A DNA stretch of 25,959 bases, taken from CADCVW01 sp035644935. GTDB lineage: Bacteria > Pseudomonadota > Alphaproteobacteria > Sphingomonadales > Sphingomonadaceae. The stretch covers positions 1 through 25,959 of the forward strand of contig DASQNO010000082.1 in NCBI GenBank assembly GCA_035644935.1, written 5' to 3'. The notes beneath the pieces are model-generated. The model was not told the origin of the DNA. It made no database searches and saw only the letters and a program-made list of their open reading frames with translations. A program made the position numbers and the translations under genes. Shown one piece after another: positions 1-8,150 of this stretch (positions are counted from its first letter, which is position 1; each line of letters opens with the position of its first letter).

Positions 1-3000
1 GGAATTCGCCGTCTAGGTCGCCATCAAGATACACACTCATTTCAGTGTAGCGCAGCTTCTTGAGGGCATCGAACGCCAGCTTGCCGTACGTGCCGAGCGC
101 CTGGTCGGACAGAACCCCGACATAGGCCAGCGTGCCGCCCCCGGTCCGCGACGTCAGCAGCCCGTCCTCGATCCGCCCGCCGGTCTCGTCGAACACCATG
201 GGAATGACGCCGTCGAAGATGCCGGTGGCAGCGATGTTCTCGAATTCGAACTGCTGTACGAACAAGGCGGCGTCCATGCCCCGCACACGGAACGTCAGTC
301 GCTTGGGCGCGGGACGGCCGAGCTCCAGGATCGTCTCCTCCAGGATCAGCTCGCCGCCGGCATAGGGCCAGCGCCCTTCCTCGATGCGGACGCGCTGGCC
401 GGGCAGCAGCTGGTAGTTCAGCCGCCCACCGGTGACGAGAATGCCGGGATTGATCTCGTCGATCGTCACCGACTGTCCGGCCGCGGTGGTGAGCCCGAGC
501 AGGTCGGAGAAGACGATTTCGCCCTTGATACCGGTCACGGGACCGAACGCGGCGGCGAGGTCGAGATCGTCGGTGCGGAAGCGGCCGCCGCTGGTGACGC
601 CCCGCGGGCTCCACGCGATCGTGCCGCGCCCGCGGACGATGCCGTCGACCAGCGCGACGACGCCGGTGGTCAGCCGCGTCAGCGCCTCCGGCTGGAAGTT
701 CGGCCCGAAACGAATCCCGGGCACGTCGAGCACGGCGTCGCCCGCGCCGTCGCGCAGGTCGTGCGCGATGCGGATGTCCGTCACTTGCGTCCCGCTTTCC
801 GGATCGCGCAGCGTCGCGGTGGCCGCGATGCGATTGTCGGCCAGCGTGAAGCGCGCGTCCCGCGTCACCAGCGGGAAGAAGCGCGGATCGGGCGCAGCGT
901 CCGCCACGGCTAGGCCGCCGGCGACGCCCAGCACGCTTTTCCGGTAGCTCCACGTTCCGGCGGCGGCGCTCATCAGCAACGGCACCTGCCCCACCGTTCC
1001 GCTGGCGCCCGCGAAGGTCCCAGCAAGGTCGCTGCCGCGCCAGCCGCCGTTCAGCGTCGGAACCGCAATCCGCGTGCGCGACGGCTCCTGCCCGATGCCG
1101 ATCGCGACGTTGCGCGCGGTGAAGCGTCGGTCACGGACCGGCACGTCCAGCCGCGCGGCGGTCGCCTGGATCGCGCCCCAGTCCAGCCGAACCGATTGCG
1201 CGGCCACGTTCCCGGTCGATGCAACGGTGGCTCGTGCCGCCGCGGCGCGAAACGGACGCCCGTTGAAGCGTCCGGCGAATCGAGGGTCGGCGAGCGTCGC
1301 GCCGGTGCGGAAAGATTGGCCCCCGCCCCCGCTGACCAGAGCTCCCGCTGTGGGGCATAAGGAAATTGCAGTTGGCCCCAGAGAGAGCCCGCCGTAGCGC
1401 AGGGCCGTCCAGCGCGCCGGCGTGCAGGCGGCGTTGAAGATGTACCGGCCGTTCGGCCCGAAGGCGCCAGTGACCGGCACGGTTAGGCCCTCGACGCGCC
1501 CGTTGGCGAAGCTGCCGTCCACCGTCGCCGTTGTGTCGATCCGCGTCCGCCCGCCGCCCAAGCTGGCGAAACGCACCGGCGCCAAAGCCAGCCGCGCATC
1601 GCCCGCCGCAAATGGCGCGACGCGCAGCACGCCGCCGAGCAATCCGCCAGGGCGCGGCTGCTGAAAGGCCAGGCGCGCGCTGGGCAACCCGCCACCCGCC
1701 AGCGCCGCCTCGCCGTCGATGTGCAGCAGCGCGTCGGGCCAGTAGTAGGACAGCCCCTCGCCCCGCCCGACCGTCAGCCGTGCGCCGCTGTTCGACCGCG
1801 AATCCAGCGTCCGCATGCGCGCGCCGCCGCCGCTCGGCCCGTGCACGAGCGCGAGACTGCCGCGGACATCGATCGCATCGACGGCGCGTCCAACGGCGGC
1901 CGACGCCGCCCGGCCCAGCGGCGCCAGCGGGGTTCCCGAGAAAGCGAGCGGCGCGCGTGTCAGTGTGGTTCGCCGCGCCGGGTCCAGCGCCAGCCCGACA
2001 AGGCCCGTTTCCCCGAGCAGCGCCAGCCGGCCGCGACGCGGCTGCACGCGGTAGCGGCCGTCGAAGCGCAGCCGCTGGCCCGCATGCGCCGCGAAACGCG
2101 CACGGCCGGCAAGCATGCTGAGCGTGCCCAGCGTGACGTCCGCATCGCCGCCGAAGCTCAGCGCTCCCCGGACGCCCTGCATTTCGCCACGGGCCACCTG
2201 CACGCGGGCAAGCGCCACCCGGGCGCCCCCCCGCCAGCGGTCGAAGCTCTCCGGCAGGCGCGCATCAAGGACCAACCGCGGCCGATCCAAGCGCACATCG
2301 GAGCGGGCGCACGCGACCGACTGCGCCCAGACCGGACCCGTGAAATGCGGCGAACGCCGGTCGATCGCCACTTGGACGGACGCACGCACATCCGTTCCTA
2401 TGCACCCCGCGCCGGCCAGGAAGCGGGGCGCGGACGCCGCGAGCTGCCCGCGAAAGCCGTTCGACAACCGGCCCTTTCCGCGCAGCGCGAGCCCGATCAC
2501 GCCAGCCGCGGTGGCGAGGCGGATGCGCGTGTCGTCCACGTCCACCGCGAATTCGGGAAAGGCGAACGGCTTGCCCGTGGGCGGCGGCAGCAAACGGTCG
2601 ATCTGCCCCATTCGCAGCTTGCCGCCGACGATGCGGGCGTTCAACCGCACGCCGCGCGCGGTGATGGCGTCGACCCGCACGTCCTTCCAAGGCGTCGGCC
2701 ATTGTGGCGTAATCGCCACTTCCGCCCAATCAGCCGTGAGGTCGGGCGCCCGCGGGTCGCCAATGACGATGTCCTCCAGCCGCTCCGTGCGCCACCCGAT
2801 GCGGGTGACGCGGTAAGTCGCGTCAACTCCGCGCCGCTCCAATTCGCGCGCGATCGCGTCGGCCGCGATCGGCTTGCGCGCCAGCCACAGCCCTCCGGCG
2901 GCCAACGCGAGCAGCAGCAGCATGACGAGCGGGACGAGCCACGGCCAGCGGCGGCGACGCGGCGGCTCCAGCACGGGGGTGTCGGTAACGCGGTCAAGGA

Positions 3001-3061
3001 TCGTTCCGGCCCTCCCCCATGTCCCGTGCGTCCTCCCGGCTCCTTGCCGCCTTCGCCGCAC
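1..3061 (-). CDS. YdbH-family AsmA-like envelope protein (partial, 3' end outside window)
   Basis: One reading frame stays open on the minus strand from 3061 to the left edge, at least 1020 codons. The N-terminus has an Arg-rich stretch (PPRRRRWPW) followed by one strong membrane segment (LVPLVMLLLLALAAGGLWLA), as in a single-pass inner-membrane anchor. Next comes a very long beta-type region with no further hydrophobic helix. The last residues before the edge (ILVTGGRLNYQLLPGQRVRI, then YVGVLSDQALGTYGKLAFDA) match the conserved C-terminal YdbH/'dicarboxylate transport' domain, so little of the protein is missing. E. coli YdbH is an AsmA-like bridge thought to carry phospholipid between the membranes; that role is inferred here. 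The start is unsure. GTG at 3061 is used because no in-frame ATG precedes the membrane segment, and GTG at 2974 is the alternative. It is divergent from radC with about 45 bases between starts. Confidence 0.82.
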   Translation of the reverse strand, partial: MRRRRQGAGRTHGTWGRAGTILDRVTDTPVLEPPRRRRWPWLVPLVMLLLLALAAGGLWLARKPIAADAIARELERRGVDATYRVTRIGWRTERLEDIVIGDPRAPDLTADWAEVAITPQWPTPWKDVRVDAITARGVRLNARIVGGKLRMGQIDRLLPPPTGKPFAFPEFAVDVDDTRIRLATAAGVIGLALRGKGRLSNGFRGQLAASAPRFLAGAGCIGTDVRASVQVAIDRRSPHFTGPVWAQSVACARSDVRLDRPRLVLDARLPESFDRWRGGARVALARVQVARGEMQGVRGALSFGGDADVTLGTLSMLAGRARFAAHAGQRLRFDGRYRVQPRRGRLALLGETGLVGLALDPARRTTLTRAPLAFSGTPLAPLGRAASAAVGRAVDAIDVRGSLALVHGPSGGGARMRTLDSRSNSGARLTVGRGEGLSYYWPDALLHIDGEAALAGGGLPSARLAFQQPRPGGLLGGVLRVAPFAAGDARLALAPVRFASLGGGRTRIDTTATVDGSFANGRVEGLTVPVTGAFGPNGRYIFNAACTPARWTALRYGGLSLGPTAISLCPTAGALVSGGGGQSFRTGATLADPRFAGRFNGRPFRAAAARATVASTGNVAAQSVRLDWGAIQATAARLDVPVRDRRFTARNVAIGIGQEPSRTRIAVPTLNGGWRGSDLAGTFAGASGTVGQVPLLMSAAAGTWSYRKSVLGVAGGLAVADAAPDPRFFPLVTRDARFTLADNRIAATATLRDPESGTQVTDIRIAHDLRDGAGDAVLDVPGIRFGPNFQPEALTRLTTGVVALVDGIVRGRGTIAWSPRGVTSGGRFRTDDLDLAAAFGPVTGIKGEIVFSDLLGLTTAAGQSVTIDEINPGILVTGGRLNYQLLPGQRVRIEEGRWPYAGGELILEETILELGRPAPKRLTFRVRGMDAALFVQQFEFENIAATGIFDGVIPMVFDETGGRIEDGLLTSRTGGGTLAYVGVLSDQALGTYGKLAFDALKKLRYTEMSVYLDGDLDGEF

Positions 3062-3106
3062 AAAGCGCAAGTTGCGGACCGTTCCGGGCCGGCTTACCCA
3101 CGCCGT

Positions 3107-3787
3107 ATGACCAGTGCTTTAACCGACGGGACCGGCCACCGCGCGCGGTTGCGCGGGCGGCTGCTGACCGGCGGGGGCGACGCGCTGCTCGACCACGAGC
3201 TTGTCGAATACCTGCTGATGCTCGCGATCCCGCGGGTCGACACCAAGCCGCTGGCCAAGAAGTTGCTGCACGAGTTCGGGGGGCTCGCCGGGCTGCTCAC
3301 CGCCGATCCGGGCGCGCTCGCCCGGGCGGGACTGACGGAGGGCGCGGCGGGGGCGATCAAGATCGCGCAGGCGTCGGCGCTGCGCCTGCTCAAGGCGGGC
3401 GTGGCGGGCCGGCCGGTGCTCGGCAGCTGGCAGGCGCTGCTGGACTACCTGCACGCCGACATGGCGCATCTGGGGGTCGAGCGCGTTCGCATCCTCCACC
3501 TCAACGCCAAGAACCTGCTGATCGCGGACGAGCGGATGAGCGAGGGTTCGGTCGACGAGGCGGCGGTCTACGTCCGCGAAGTCATCCGGCGCGCGCTGGA
3601 GCTCGGCGCCACCGCGATCATCATCGTCCACAATCACCCCAGCGGCGACCCATCACCAAGCCGCCAGGATATCCAGCTCACCCGCGAGATCGTCGAGGCG
3701 GGCCGGCCGCTGAAGATCGCGGTGCACGATCACATCATCATCGGCGCCAGCGGGCATGTAAGCCTGAGGGCGCAGGGGCTGATCTGA
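3107..3787 (+). CDS. radC: RadC family protein (JAB/MPN+ domain, UPF0758)
   Basis: A 226-aa protein with the usual RadC layout: an N-terminal UPF0758 helical part (DALLDHELVEYLLMLAIPR, about residues 25-45) with a helix-hairpin-helix-like stretch, then a C-terminal JAB metalloprotease-like domain. The zinc motif HNHPSGDPSPSRQD is intact, with H175, H177 and D188 in the HxH(x10)D spacing of JAMM proteins. The biochemical role of RadC is unsettled; the old link to recombination repair has been withdrawn for E. coli. The ATG at 3107 gives the expected N-terminus (MTSALTDGTGHRARLRGRLL). The frame stays open far upstream, but that part is antisense to the YdbH gene and is not coding. It is followed by an inverted-repeat element and then purB. 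Confidence 0.95.
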   Translation: MTSALTDGTGHRARLRGRLLTGGGDALLDHELVEYLLMLAIPRVDTKPLAKKLLHEFGGLAGLLTADPGALARAGLTEGAAGAIKIAQASALRLLKAGVAGRPVLGSWQALLDYLHADMAHLGVERVRILHLNAKNLLIADERMSEGSVDEAAVYVREVIRRALELGATAIIIVHNHPSGDPSPSRQDIQLTREIVEAGRPLKIAVHDHIIIGASGHVSLRAQGLI

Positions 3788-3920
3788 CGCTCCCCTCCCG
3801 CTTGCGGGAGGGGCCGGGGGTGGGCGCGACAGCCGGAGGCGTGAGCTTCGTCGGGAGACGACGGAAGCTCGCTGCGCTCGCCCCGACCCCTAGCCCCTCC
3901 CGCTTGCGCGAGGGGGATGC
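3788..3920. repeat. Intergenic palindromic repeat element, type A
   Basis: Three nested or adjacent hairpins fill the radC-purB gap. CCCCTCCCGC (3792-3801) faces GCGGGAGGGG (3804-3813), a perfect 10-bp pair. GAGCTTCGTCG (3843-3853) faces CGACGGAAGCTC (3859-3870) with one bulge. CCCCTCCCGC (3894-3903) faces GCGCGAGGGG (3906-3915) with one mismatch. The GGGGGTGGGC run near 3816 also pairs roughly with GCCCCGACCCC near 3880. Dispersed elements of this look are common between sphingomonad genes. It may also act as the radC terminator. A second copy is not in this window, so repetition across the genome is inferred. Confidence 0.75.
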
Positions 3921-3952
3921 TTTTGGCTCCCTCTCCGTTTACCGCCCCTCCC

Positions 3953-5254
3953 ATGATCCTTCGCTATTCCCGCCCCGAAATGGTCGCCATCTGGGCGCCC
4001 GAGACCCGCTTCCGCATCTGGTTCGAGATCGAGGCGCACGCGCTGGACGCTATGGCGGAGCTTGGCACCGTGCCGTGCGAGGCCGCGGCGGCGGTGTGGG
4101 AGCGCGGGGCGTTCGAGGTCGATCGCATCGACGCCATTGAGGCCGAGACCCGGCACGACGTCATCGCCTTTCTTACCAACGTCGCGGAGCACGTCGGCGA
4201 GCCGGCCCGGTTCCTGCACCAGGGCATGACCAGCTCCGACGTGCTGGACACCTGCCTGGCCGTGCAGCTCGCCCGCGCCACCGACATCCTGCTGGCCGAC
4301 ATCGACGCGCTGCTGGCCGCCATCAAGCGCCGCGCCCACGAGCACAAGATGACGCCGACAATCGGCCGCAGCCACGGTATCCACGCCGAGCCGGTGACGT
4401 TCGGCCTTAAGCTCGCCGGCGCCTATGCCGAGTTCGCACGCAATCGCAAACGACTGAAGGCGGCGCGGGCGGAGGTCGCGACCTGCGCGATCTCCGGCGC
4501 GGTGGGCACGTTCGCCAACATCGACCCGCGCGTCGAGGCTCACGTCGCGGGAAAGTTGGGGCTCACCGTGGAGCCGATCTCCACCCAGGTGATCCCGCGC
4601 GATCGGCACGCGATCTTCTTCGGCGTGCTGGCGGTGATCGCCTCCTCGGTCGAGCGGCTGGCGGTCGAGATCCGTCATCTGCAACGCACGGAGGTTCTGG
4701 AAGCCGAGGAGTATTTCGCGCCGGGGCAGAAGGGCTCGTCGGCAATGCCGCACAAGCGCAATCCGGTGCTGACCGAGAACCTGACGGGCCTCGCCCGCAT
4801 GGTCCGCGCCTATGCGCAGCCGGCGCTGGAAAACGTCGCCTTGTGGCACGAGCGGGACATAAGCCATTCGTCGGTGGAGCGGACGATCGGTCCCGATGCG
4901 ACGATCACGCTGGACTTCATGCTCGCGCGGCTCACCGGCGTTGTCGACAAGCTGCTGATCTACCCGGAGCGGATGGCCAGGAACCTCGACCGCATGGGCG
5001 GGCTTATCCATTCCCAGCGGGTACTGCTGGCGCTGACGCAGGCGGGGGTCAGCCGCGAGGACGCGTACCGGCTGGTGCAGCGCAACGCGATGAAGGTGTG
5101 GGAGTCGGACGGGGCGCTGTCGCTGCTCGACCTGCTCAAGGGCGACACGGAGGTGACGCTGGACGATGACCAGCTTTCGGAGCTGTTCGACCTCGGCTAC
5201 CACTTCAAGCACGTCGACACGATCTTCGATCGCGTGTTCGGCGCGTCCGGCTGA
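3953..5254 (+). CDS. purB: Adenylosuccinate lyase
   Basis: This 433-aa enzyme of the fumarase/aspartase superfamily cleaves SAICAR to AICAR plus fumarate, and adenylosuccinate to AMP plus fumarate, in purine synthesis. The fold markers are all present: H89 in LHQGMTSSDVLDT, H141 in GRSHGIHAEP (general acid/base), and the superfamily signature GSSAMPHKRNP with the catalytic serine at 262-263. The spacing of H141 and S262 fits the short bacterial PurB type. The start MILRYSRPEMVAIW at ATG 3953 matches the usual family N-terminus; an in-frame ATG at 3917 lies in the repeat and is rejected. It stands alone, 66 bases before the next gene. Confidence 0.97.
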   Translation: MILRYSRPEMVAIWAPETRFRIWFEIEAHALDAMAELGTVPCEAAAAVWERGAFEVDRIDAIEAETRHDVIAFLTNVAEHVGEPARFLHQGMTSSDVLDTCLAVQLARATDILLADIDALLAAIKRRAHEHKMTPTIGRSHGIHAEPVTFGLKLAGAYAEFARNRKRLKAARAEVATCAISGAVGTFANIDPRVEAHVAGKLGLTVEPISTQVIPRDRHAIFFGVLAVIASSVERLAVEIRHLQRTEVLEAEEYFAPGQKGSSAMPHKRNPVLTENLTGLARMVRAYAQPALENVALWHERDISHSSVERTIGPDATITLDFMLARLTGVVDKLLIYPERMARNLDRMGGLIHSQRVLLALTQAGVSREDAYRLVQRNAMKVWESDGALSLLDLLKGDTEVTLDDDQLSELFDLGYHFKHVDTIFDRVFGASG

Positions 5255-5320
5255 CGTCAGGGAGAAAAAACGCCTGGGAGGTGTTGACCGCTTGTTCGTA
5301 CCTCCAAGGAGAACAAGCCA

Positions 5321-5710
5321 ATGAGAACATTTATCTTTGCCGCCGCGCTGGTGCTCGGCACCTCCGCCATTGCGCAAACCGCGGGCACGACTTCGCAGAA
5401 TACAGGGGCGCAAGGCACGATGCAGCCGAGCGGCGAAACCGTCGACGATCCGTCGGAAGCCACGGGCCCGCAGGGCGAAACGCAGCAGGGCACCGATCCG
5501 AACGGTACGGCCACTGCGCCGTCGGGCATGAACCAAGGCGCCATGACGCAGGGCAACATGCAACCGTCGGGGAACGCATCGGGCATGATGAGCAATATGC
5601 CGATGCAGTCGGGGGCGCAGGCCAGCTACCCCGCATGTTCGCGCACGGTTACGGATCGCTGCGTCCAGACCTACGAACGGGGCGTCCGTCGCGGTCGCGC
5701 GCGCCGCTAA
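5321..5710 (+). CDS. Small secreted low-complexity protein, function unknown
   Basis: A 129-aa protein beginning with a clear signal peptide (MRTFIFAAALVLGTSAIAQT; cleavage likely after AIA-Q, near residue 19). The mature part up to about residue 100 is rich in Gly, Thr, Gln, Asn, Met and Pro, with recurring NMQPSG/TMQPSG motifs, and looks disordered. The last 28 residues differ: YPACSRTVTDRCVQTYERG with two cysteines, then an Arg-rich end. I believe this Cys-tail recurs in other small secreted sphingomonad proteins, but that is from memory. AAGGAG at 5306-5311 lies 9 bases before ATG 5321 and supports the start. No known enzyme domain is visible; periplasmic or outer-surface location is inferred. 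Confidence 0.85.
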   Translation: MRTFIFAAALVLGTSAIAQTAGTTSQNTGAQGTMQPSGETVDDPSEATGPQGETQQGTDPNGTATAPSGMNQGAMTQGNMQPSGNASGMMSNMPMQSGAQASYPACSRTVTDRCVQTYERGVRRGRARR

Positions 5711-5730
5711 GCCCTTTACCGCGGCAGGCC

Positions 5731-5761
5731 GGGGTCGCTTCAGCGAGGCTGGGGCGACCCC
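5731..5761 (+). terminator. Possible hairpin terminator after the small secreted protein
   Basis: GGGGTCGC (5731-5738) and GCGACCCC (5754-5761) form a perfect 8-bp stem around a 15-base loop, 20 bases after the stop. The following bases (GAGTCTTTGTGG) hold only a short T run, so this is at best a weak intrinsic terminator or a 3'-end stabilising hairpin. Confidence 0.4.
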
Positions 5762-5836
5762 GAGTCTTTGTGGCGCGGTGTATTGCTAGCTTAACACGCT
5801 TCTGCTACCTCTCCTCCCGATAACAGGGAGGGTGCC

Positions 5837-6910
5837 ATGTACACGGAAGCCGATATCGATGCCGCGGTGGCCGCGGGGGCACTGACCCCCGATGGCGCCG
5901 CGGGTCTTCGCCGCCACGTCGCGGGAGGATCGTCCAGTCCCGCCGTGGACGAAGAACATTTCCGCCTGCTGACGGGGTTCAACGACATTTTCGTCGCTAT
6001 CGCGGCCGTGCTGCTGCTGTCGGCCTTGTCATGGATCGGCGGGTCGACGTTCTACGAAAGGGGCGGACCACCCTCTTCGCTTGGTCCCGTTCTCGTCGCC
6101 GCGGCATCCTGGGGTTTGGCCGAATTCTTCACCAAGCGCCGCCGCATGGCGCTGCCCAGCATCGTGCTGCTTCTCGCCTTCGTCGGCAGCGTCTTCGCGA
6201 CGTGCGCGTTGACCGTGGCGCAGATCGTGCCCGAGGAGCGCTTCAACGATAACGAGTCGCTGGTGGCGCTGGTGGTCGGCGGCTCCGCGGCCGCCGCCGC
6301 CCTTGGCGCATGGCTGCACTGGCGCCGGTTCCGCGTGCCCATCACGGTTGCCGCCGGCGCGGTGGCGCTGGTGGGCAGCGTCATCGGGCTGGGCCTGTCC
6401 GCCGTTTCCGAGCCCGAAGCGCTGCTGCTGCCGCTGCTGTTCGCGGGCGGAGTGGCGTTGTTCGCGCTCGCGATGTGGTGGGACATGTCGGATCGCGAGC
6501 GTCTGACGCGCCGGTCGGACGTCGCCTTCTGGCTGCACCTCGCCGCCGCGCCGATGATCGCGCATTCGGTGTTCAACGGCCTGGGCGTGTTCGACGGCGG
6601 CATCGACGCGGGCACCGCGTTCGGGGTGATCGCGCTGTACATCCTGTTCGCGTGCTTGGCGCTGGCGATCGACCGGCGGGCGCTGCTCGTCTCCAGCCTC
6701 GTCTACGTGCTCTACGCGATGCGCGCGCTGTTCGCCGAATTCGGCGCGATCGAGCTCAACGTCGCGTTGACGGGGCTGGTGATCGGCTCGGCGCTGCTGA
6801 TGCTGTCGGCGTTCTGGCACCCGATCCGCCGCGCAGTGGTCGGCGGCCTGCCCGAAGGCACACGGCGCTTCGTGCCCGTGCTGGAGCGATCGACCCTGCA
6901 AACGGCCTAA
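5837..6910 (+). CDS. DUF2157-type multispanning membrane protein
   Basis: A 357-aa integral membrane protein. The first 45 residues are soluble (MYTEADIDAAVAAGALTPDG, then a charged helix), matching the N-terminal helical module that precedes the membrane part in DUF2157 proteins. From about residue 50 there are roughly ten hydrophobic helices, for example DIFVAIAAVLLLSALSWIGG and PSIVLLLAFVGSVFATCALT, ending in a short Arg-containing tail. No catalytic motif is apparent and the family has no settled function. GGAGG at 5827-5831, five bases before ATG 5837, fixes the start. It is convergent with the cysE-DUF2794 pair, separated by a strong inverted repeat. Confidence 0.85.
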   Translation: MYTEADIDAAVAAGALTPDGAAGLRRHVAGGSSSPAVDEEHFRLLTGFNDIFVAIAAVLLLSALSWIGGSTFYERGGPPSSLGPVLVAAASWGLAEFFTKRRRMALPSIVLLLAFVGSVFATCALTVAQIVPEERFNDNESLVALVVGGSAAAAALGAWLHWRRFRVPITVAAGAVALVGSVIGLGLSAVSEPEALLLPLLFAGGVALFALAMWWDMSDRERLTRRSDVAFWLHLAAAPMIAHSVFNGLGVFDGGIDAGTAFGVIALYILFACLALAIDRRALLVSSLVYVLYAMRALFAEFGAIELNVALTGLVIGSALLMLSAFWHPIRRAVVGGLPEGTRRFVPVLERSTLQTA

Positions 6911-6914
6911 AGCT

Positions 6915-7022
6915 GTACCCCGGCGTAGGGGCACCCCGCAAAGTAGTACTTTGCGGGGACCCCGTGGGCCGGGGTCCAGTCGTACCATGAGCATCACTGG
7001 ACCCCGGCCTACGCCGGGGTAC
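6915..7022. repeat. Intergenic palindromic repeat element, type B (three perfect nested inverted repeats)
   Basis: The outer arms GTACCCCGGCGTAGG (6915-6929) and CCTACGCCGGGGTAC (7008-7022) pair perfectly over 15 bp. Inside lie two more perfect pairs: CCCCGCAAAGTA (6934-6945) with TACTTTGCGGGG (6947-6958), and GGCCGGGGTCCAGT (6967-6980) with ACTGGACCCCGGCC (6996-7009). RNA of either strand could fold into a cloverleaf-like structure. It fills the gap between two convergent genes and overlaps the stop of the minus-strand gene by one base. It is likely a dispersed repeat and could serve as a two-way terminator. Confidence 0.82.
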
Positions 7023-7351
7023 TAGCCTTGAACCAATTTCATCAGCCGCCGCTCCACGGGCGCCAGCACCGGACCCAGTTCGTGCCCGCGTTTCAGCACG
7101 GCTCCATGTTCCCCGATCAGCGCCCACTGGCCCTGGCGGTTACGAAGAGCCGGGCGTTTTTCGATGACCACCTCCGGCCGTTCGGCGGCGCGGCGGAACG
7201 CGGCGAATGTCGCGGCCTCGCGTTCGAAACCGACGGCGTAATCCTTCCAATGCCCGGCGGCGACCATGCGGCCGTACAGGTCCAGAATGCGGCTGAGCTC
7301 CAGGCGGTCGAACCCGACTTGCGACGGTGCGACGCGCCCAGGGAAGGGCAT
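7022..7351 (-). CDS. DUF2794 domain protein
   Basis: A 109-aa cytosolic protein with no membrane segment. The pattern LELSRILDLYGRMVAAGHWK, then FRRAAERPEVVIEKRPALRN, then QGQWALIGEHGAVLKRGHEL, is that of the alphaproteobacterial DUF2794 family. No function is established. The ATG at 7351 lies 11 bases after the cysE stop on the same strand, so the two are probably co-transcribed and perhaps translationally coupled; no strong ribosome site is seen. The stop codon lies at the edge of the type B inverted repeat. Confidence 0.85.
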   Translation of the reverse strand: MPFPGRVAPSQVGFDRLELSRILDLYGRMVAAGHWKDYAVGFEREAATFAAFRRAAERPEVVIEKRPALRNRQGQWALIGEHGAVLKRGHELGPVLAPVERRLMKLVQG

Positions 7352-7362
7352 AACAACGCCGG

Positions 7363-8055
7363 TCAAATGCCCAATCCCATGTTCAGCCCTTCGCGCGCAT
7401 CGTCTTCGGCGATCAGCCGGTCCAGCCGCTTGCGCAGGTGCTCGATCTCGCAGCGCATGAGCTCGAGCTTCTGCGTTTCGGGATCGAACATCCCCGCGCA
7501 GGGGGTGCCATAGGGCACGAAACCGGGCGCATATTCGGCGGCATCGAGGAGCGTCGAACGCGCCGGGATGCCGACCATCGTCGCACCGGCCATGACGTCG
7601 CGCGTGACCACCGCATTGGCGCCGATCCGCGCGGCGGCGCCGACCGTGATCGGACCCAGGACCTGCGCGCCCGATCCGACGACGACGCCGTTCTCGAGTG
7701 TGGGATGGCGCTTGCCCGCAATGCCGTTGGCCGGGTTGGTCCCGCCCAGCGTCACGCACTGGTAGATCGTCACGTCGTCGCCGATCACCGAAGTCTCGCC
7801 AATGACGGTGAATCCGTGATCGATGAAGAAGTTGCGGCCGATCGTCGCGCCGGGGTGGATGTCGATGGAGGTGAACAGCCGCGACAGGTGATTGACCAGC
7901 CGCGCAAGGAAGTACGCCCGGCGCCCGAAAAGCCAGTGCGCCACGCGGTGCAACGCCAGCGCGTGAACGCCGGGATAGAGCAGCACTTCCCAGCGCGAAC
8001 GCGGCGCCGGATCGCGGGCCTTGATCGAGTCCAGATAGGCGACAAGGCTTGGCAT
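7363..8055 (-). CDS. cysE: Serine O-acetyltransferase
   Basis: A 230-aa enzyme making O-acetyl-L-serine from serine and acetyl-CoA, the first committed step of cysteine synthesis. The N-terminal helical part has LLYPGVHALALHRVAHWLF. A left-handed beta-helix of hexapeptide repeats follows: IDIHPGATIGRNFFIDHG, VIGETSVIGDDVTIYQCVTL, GKRHPTLENGVVVGSGAQVL. The CysE markers DIHPGA and GKRHPTLE, with the catalytic-type histidines, are present. The C-terminus is a charged helix (EIEHLRKRLDRLIAEDD). ATG at 8055 (MPSLVAYLDSIKARDPAPRS) gives the short-form N-terminus; an upstream in-frame ATG at 8103 adds an unconserved Arg-rich leader. It is divergent from a TauE/SafE permease, which may belong to the same sulfur theme (inference). 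Confidence 0.93.
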   Translation of the reverse strand: MPSLVAYLDSIKARDPAPRSRWEVLLYPGVHALALHRVAHWLFGRRAYFLARLVNHLSRLFTSIDIHPGATIGRNFFIDHGFTVIGETSVIGDDVTIYQCVTLGGTNPANGIAGKRHPTLENGVVVGSGAQVLGPITVGAAARIGANAVVTRDVMAGATMVGIPARSTLLDAAEYAPGFVPYGTPCAGMFDPETQKLELMRCEIEHLRKRLDRLIAEDDAREGLNMGLGI

Positions 8056-8150
8056 GGGGCGCCAATCTAGGCGGCGGCGCGCGCTATTGCCAGACGCGGG
8101 CAAGTTCGCGCAGAGGGACCGCCCCGCTTCCGGGGCCGTGGGACGCGACG

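Noticed and set aside
42..953. 303-aa minus-strand frame
   Set aside because: It lies in another frame of the YdbH gene and consists of Arg/Ala/Gly-rich sequence with no fold; the true frame carries the YdbH domain.
1721..3106. Long open plus-strand frame running into radC
   Set aside because: It is antisense to the YdbH gene, rich in Arg, Pro and Ala without any domain, and an artefact of high GC. Only the part from 3107 is RadC.
5283..5305. TTGACC as a -35 box before the small secreted protein
   Set aside because: No acceptable -10 element at the right distance before the ribosome site.
3890..5563. 557-aa minus-strand frame opposite purB
   Set aside because: Antisense to a certain purB; composition is Arg/His/Asp/Gly-rich shadow sequence.
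8056..8103. Longer cysE start at 8103
   Set aside because: The added residues are unconserved Arg-rich sequence; MPSLVAYLDS is the family-like start.
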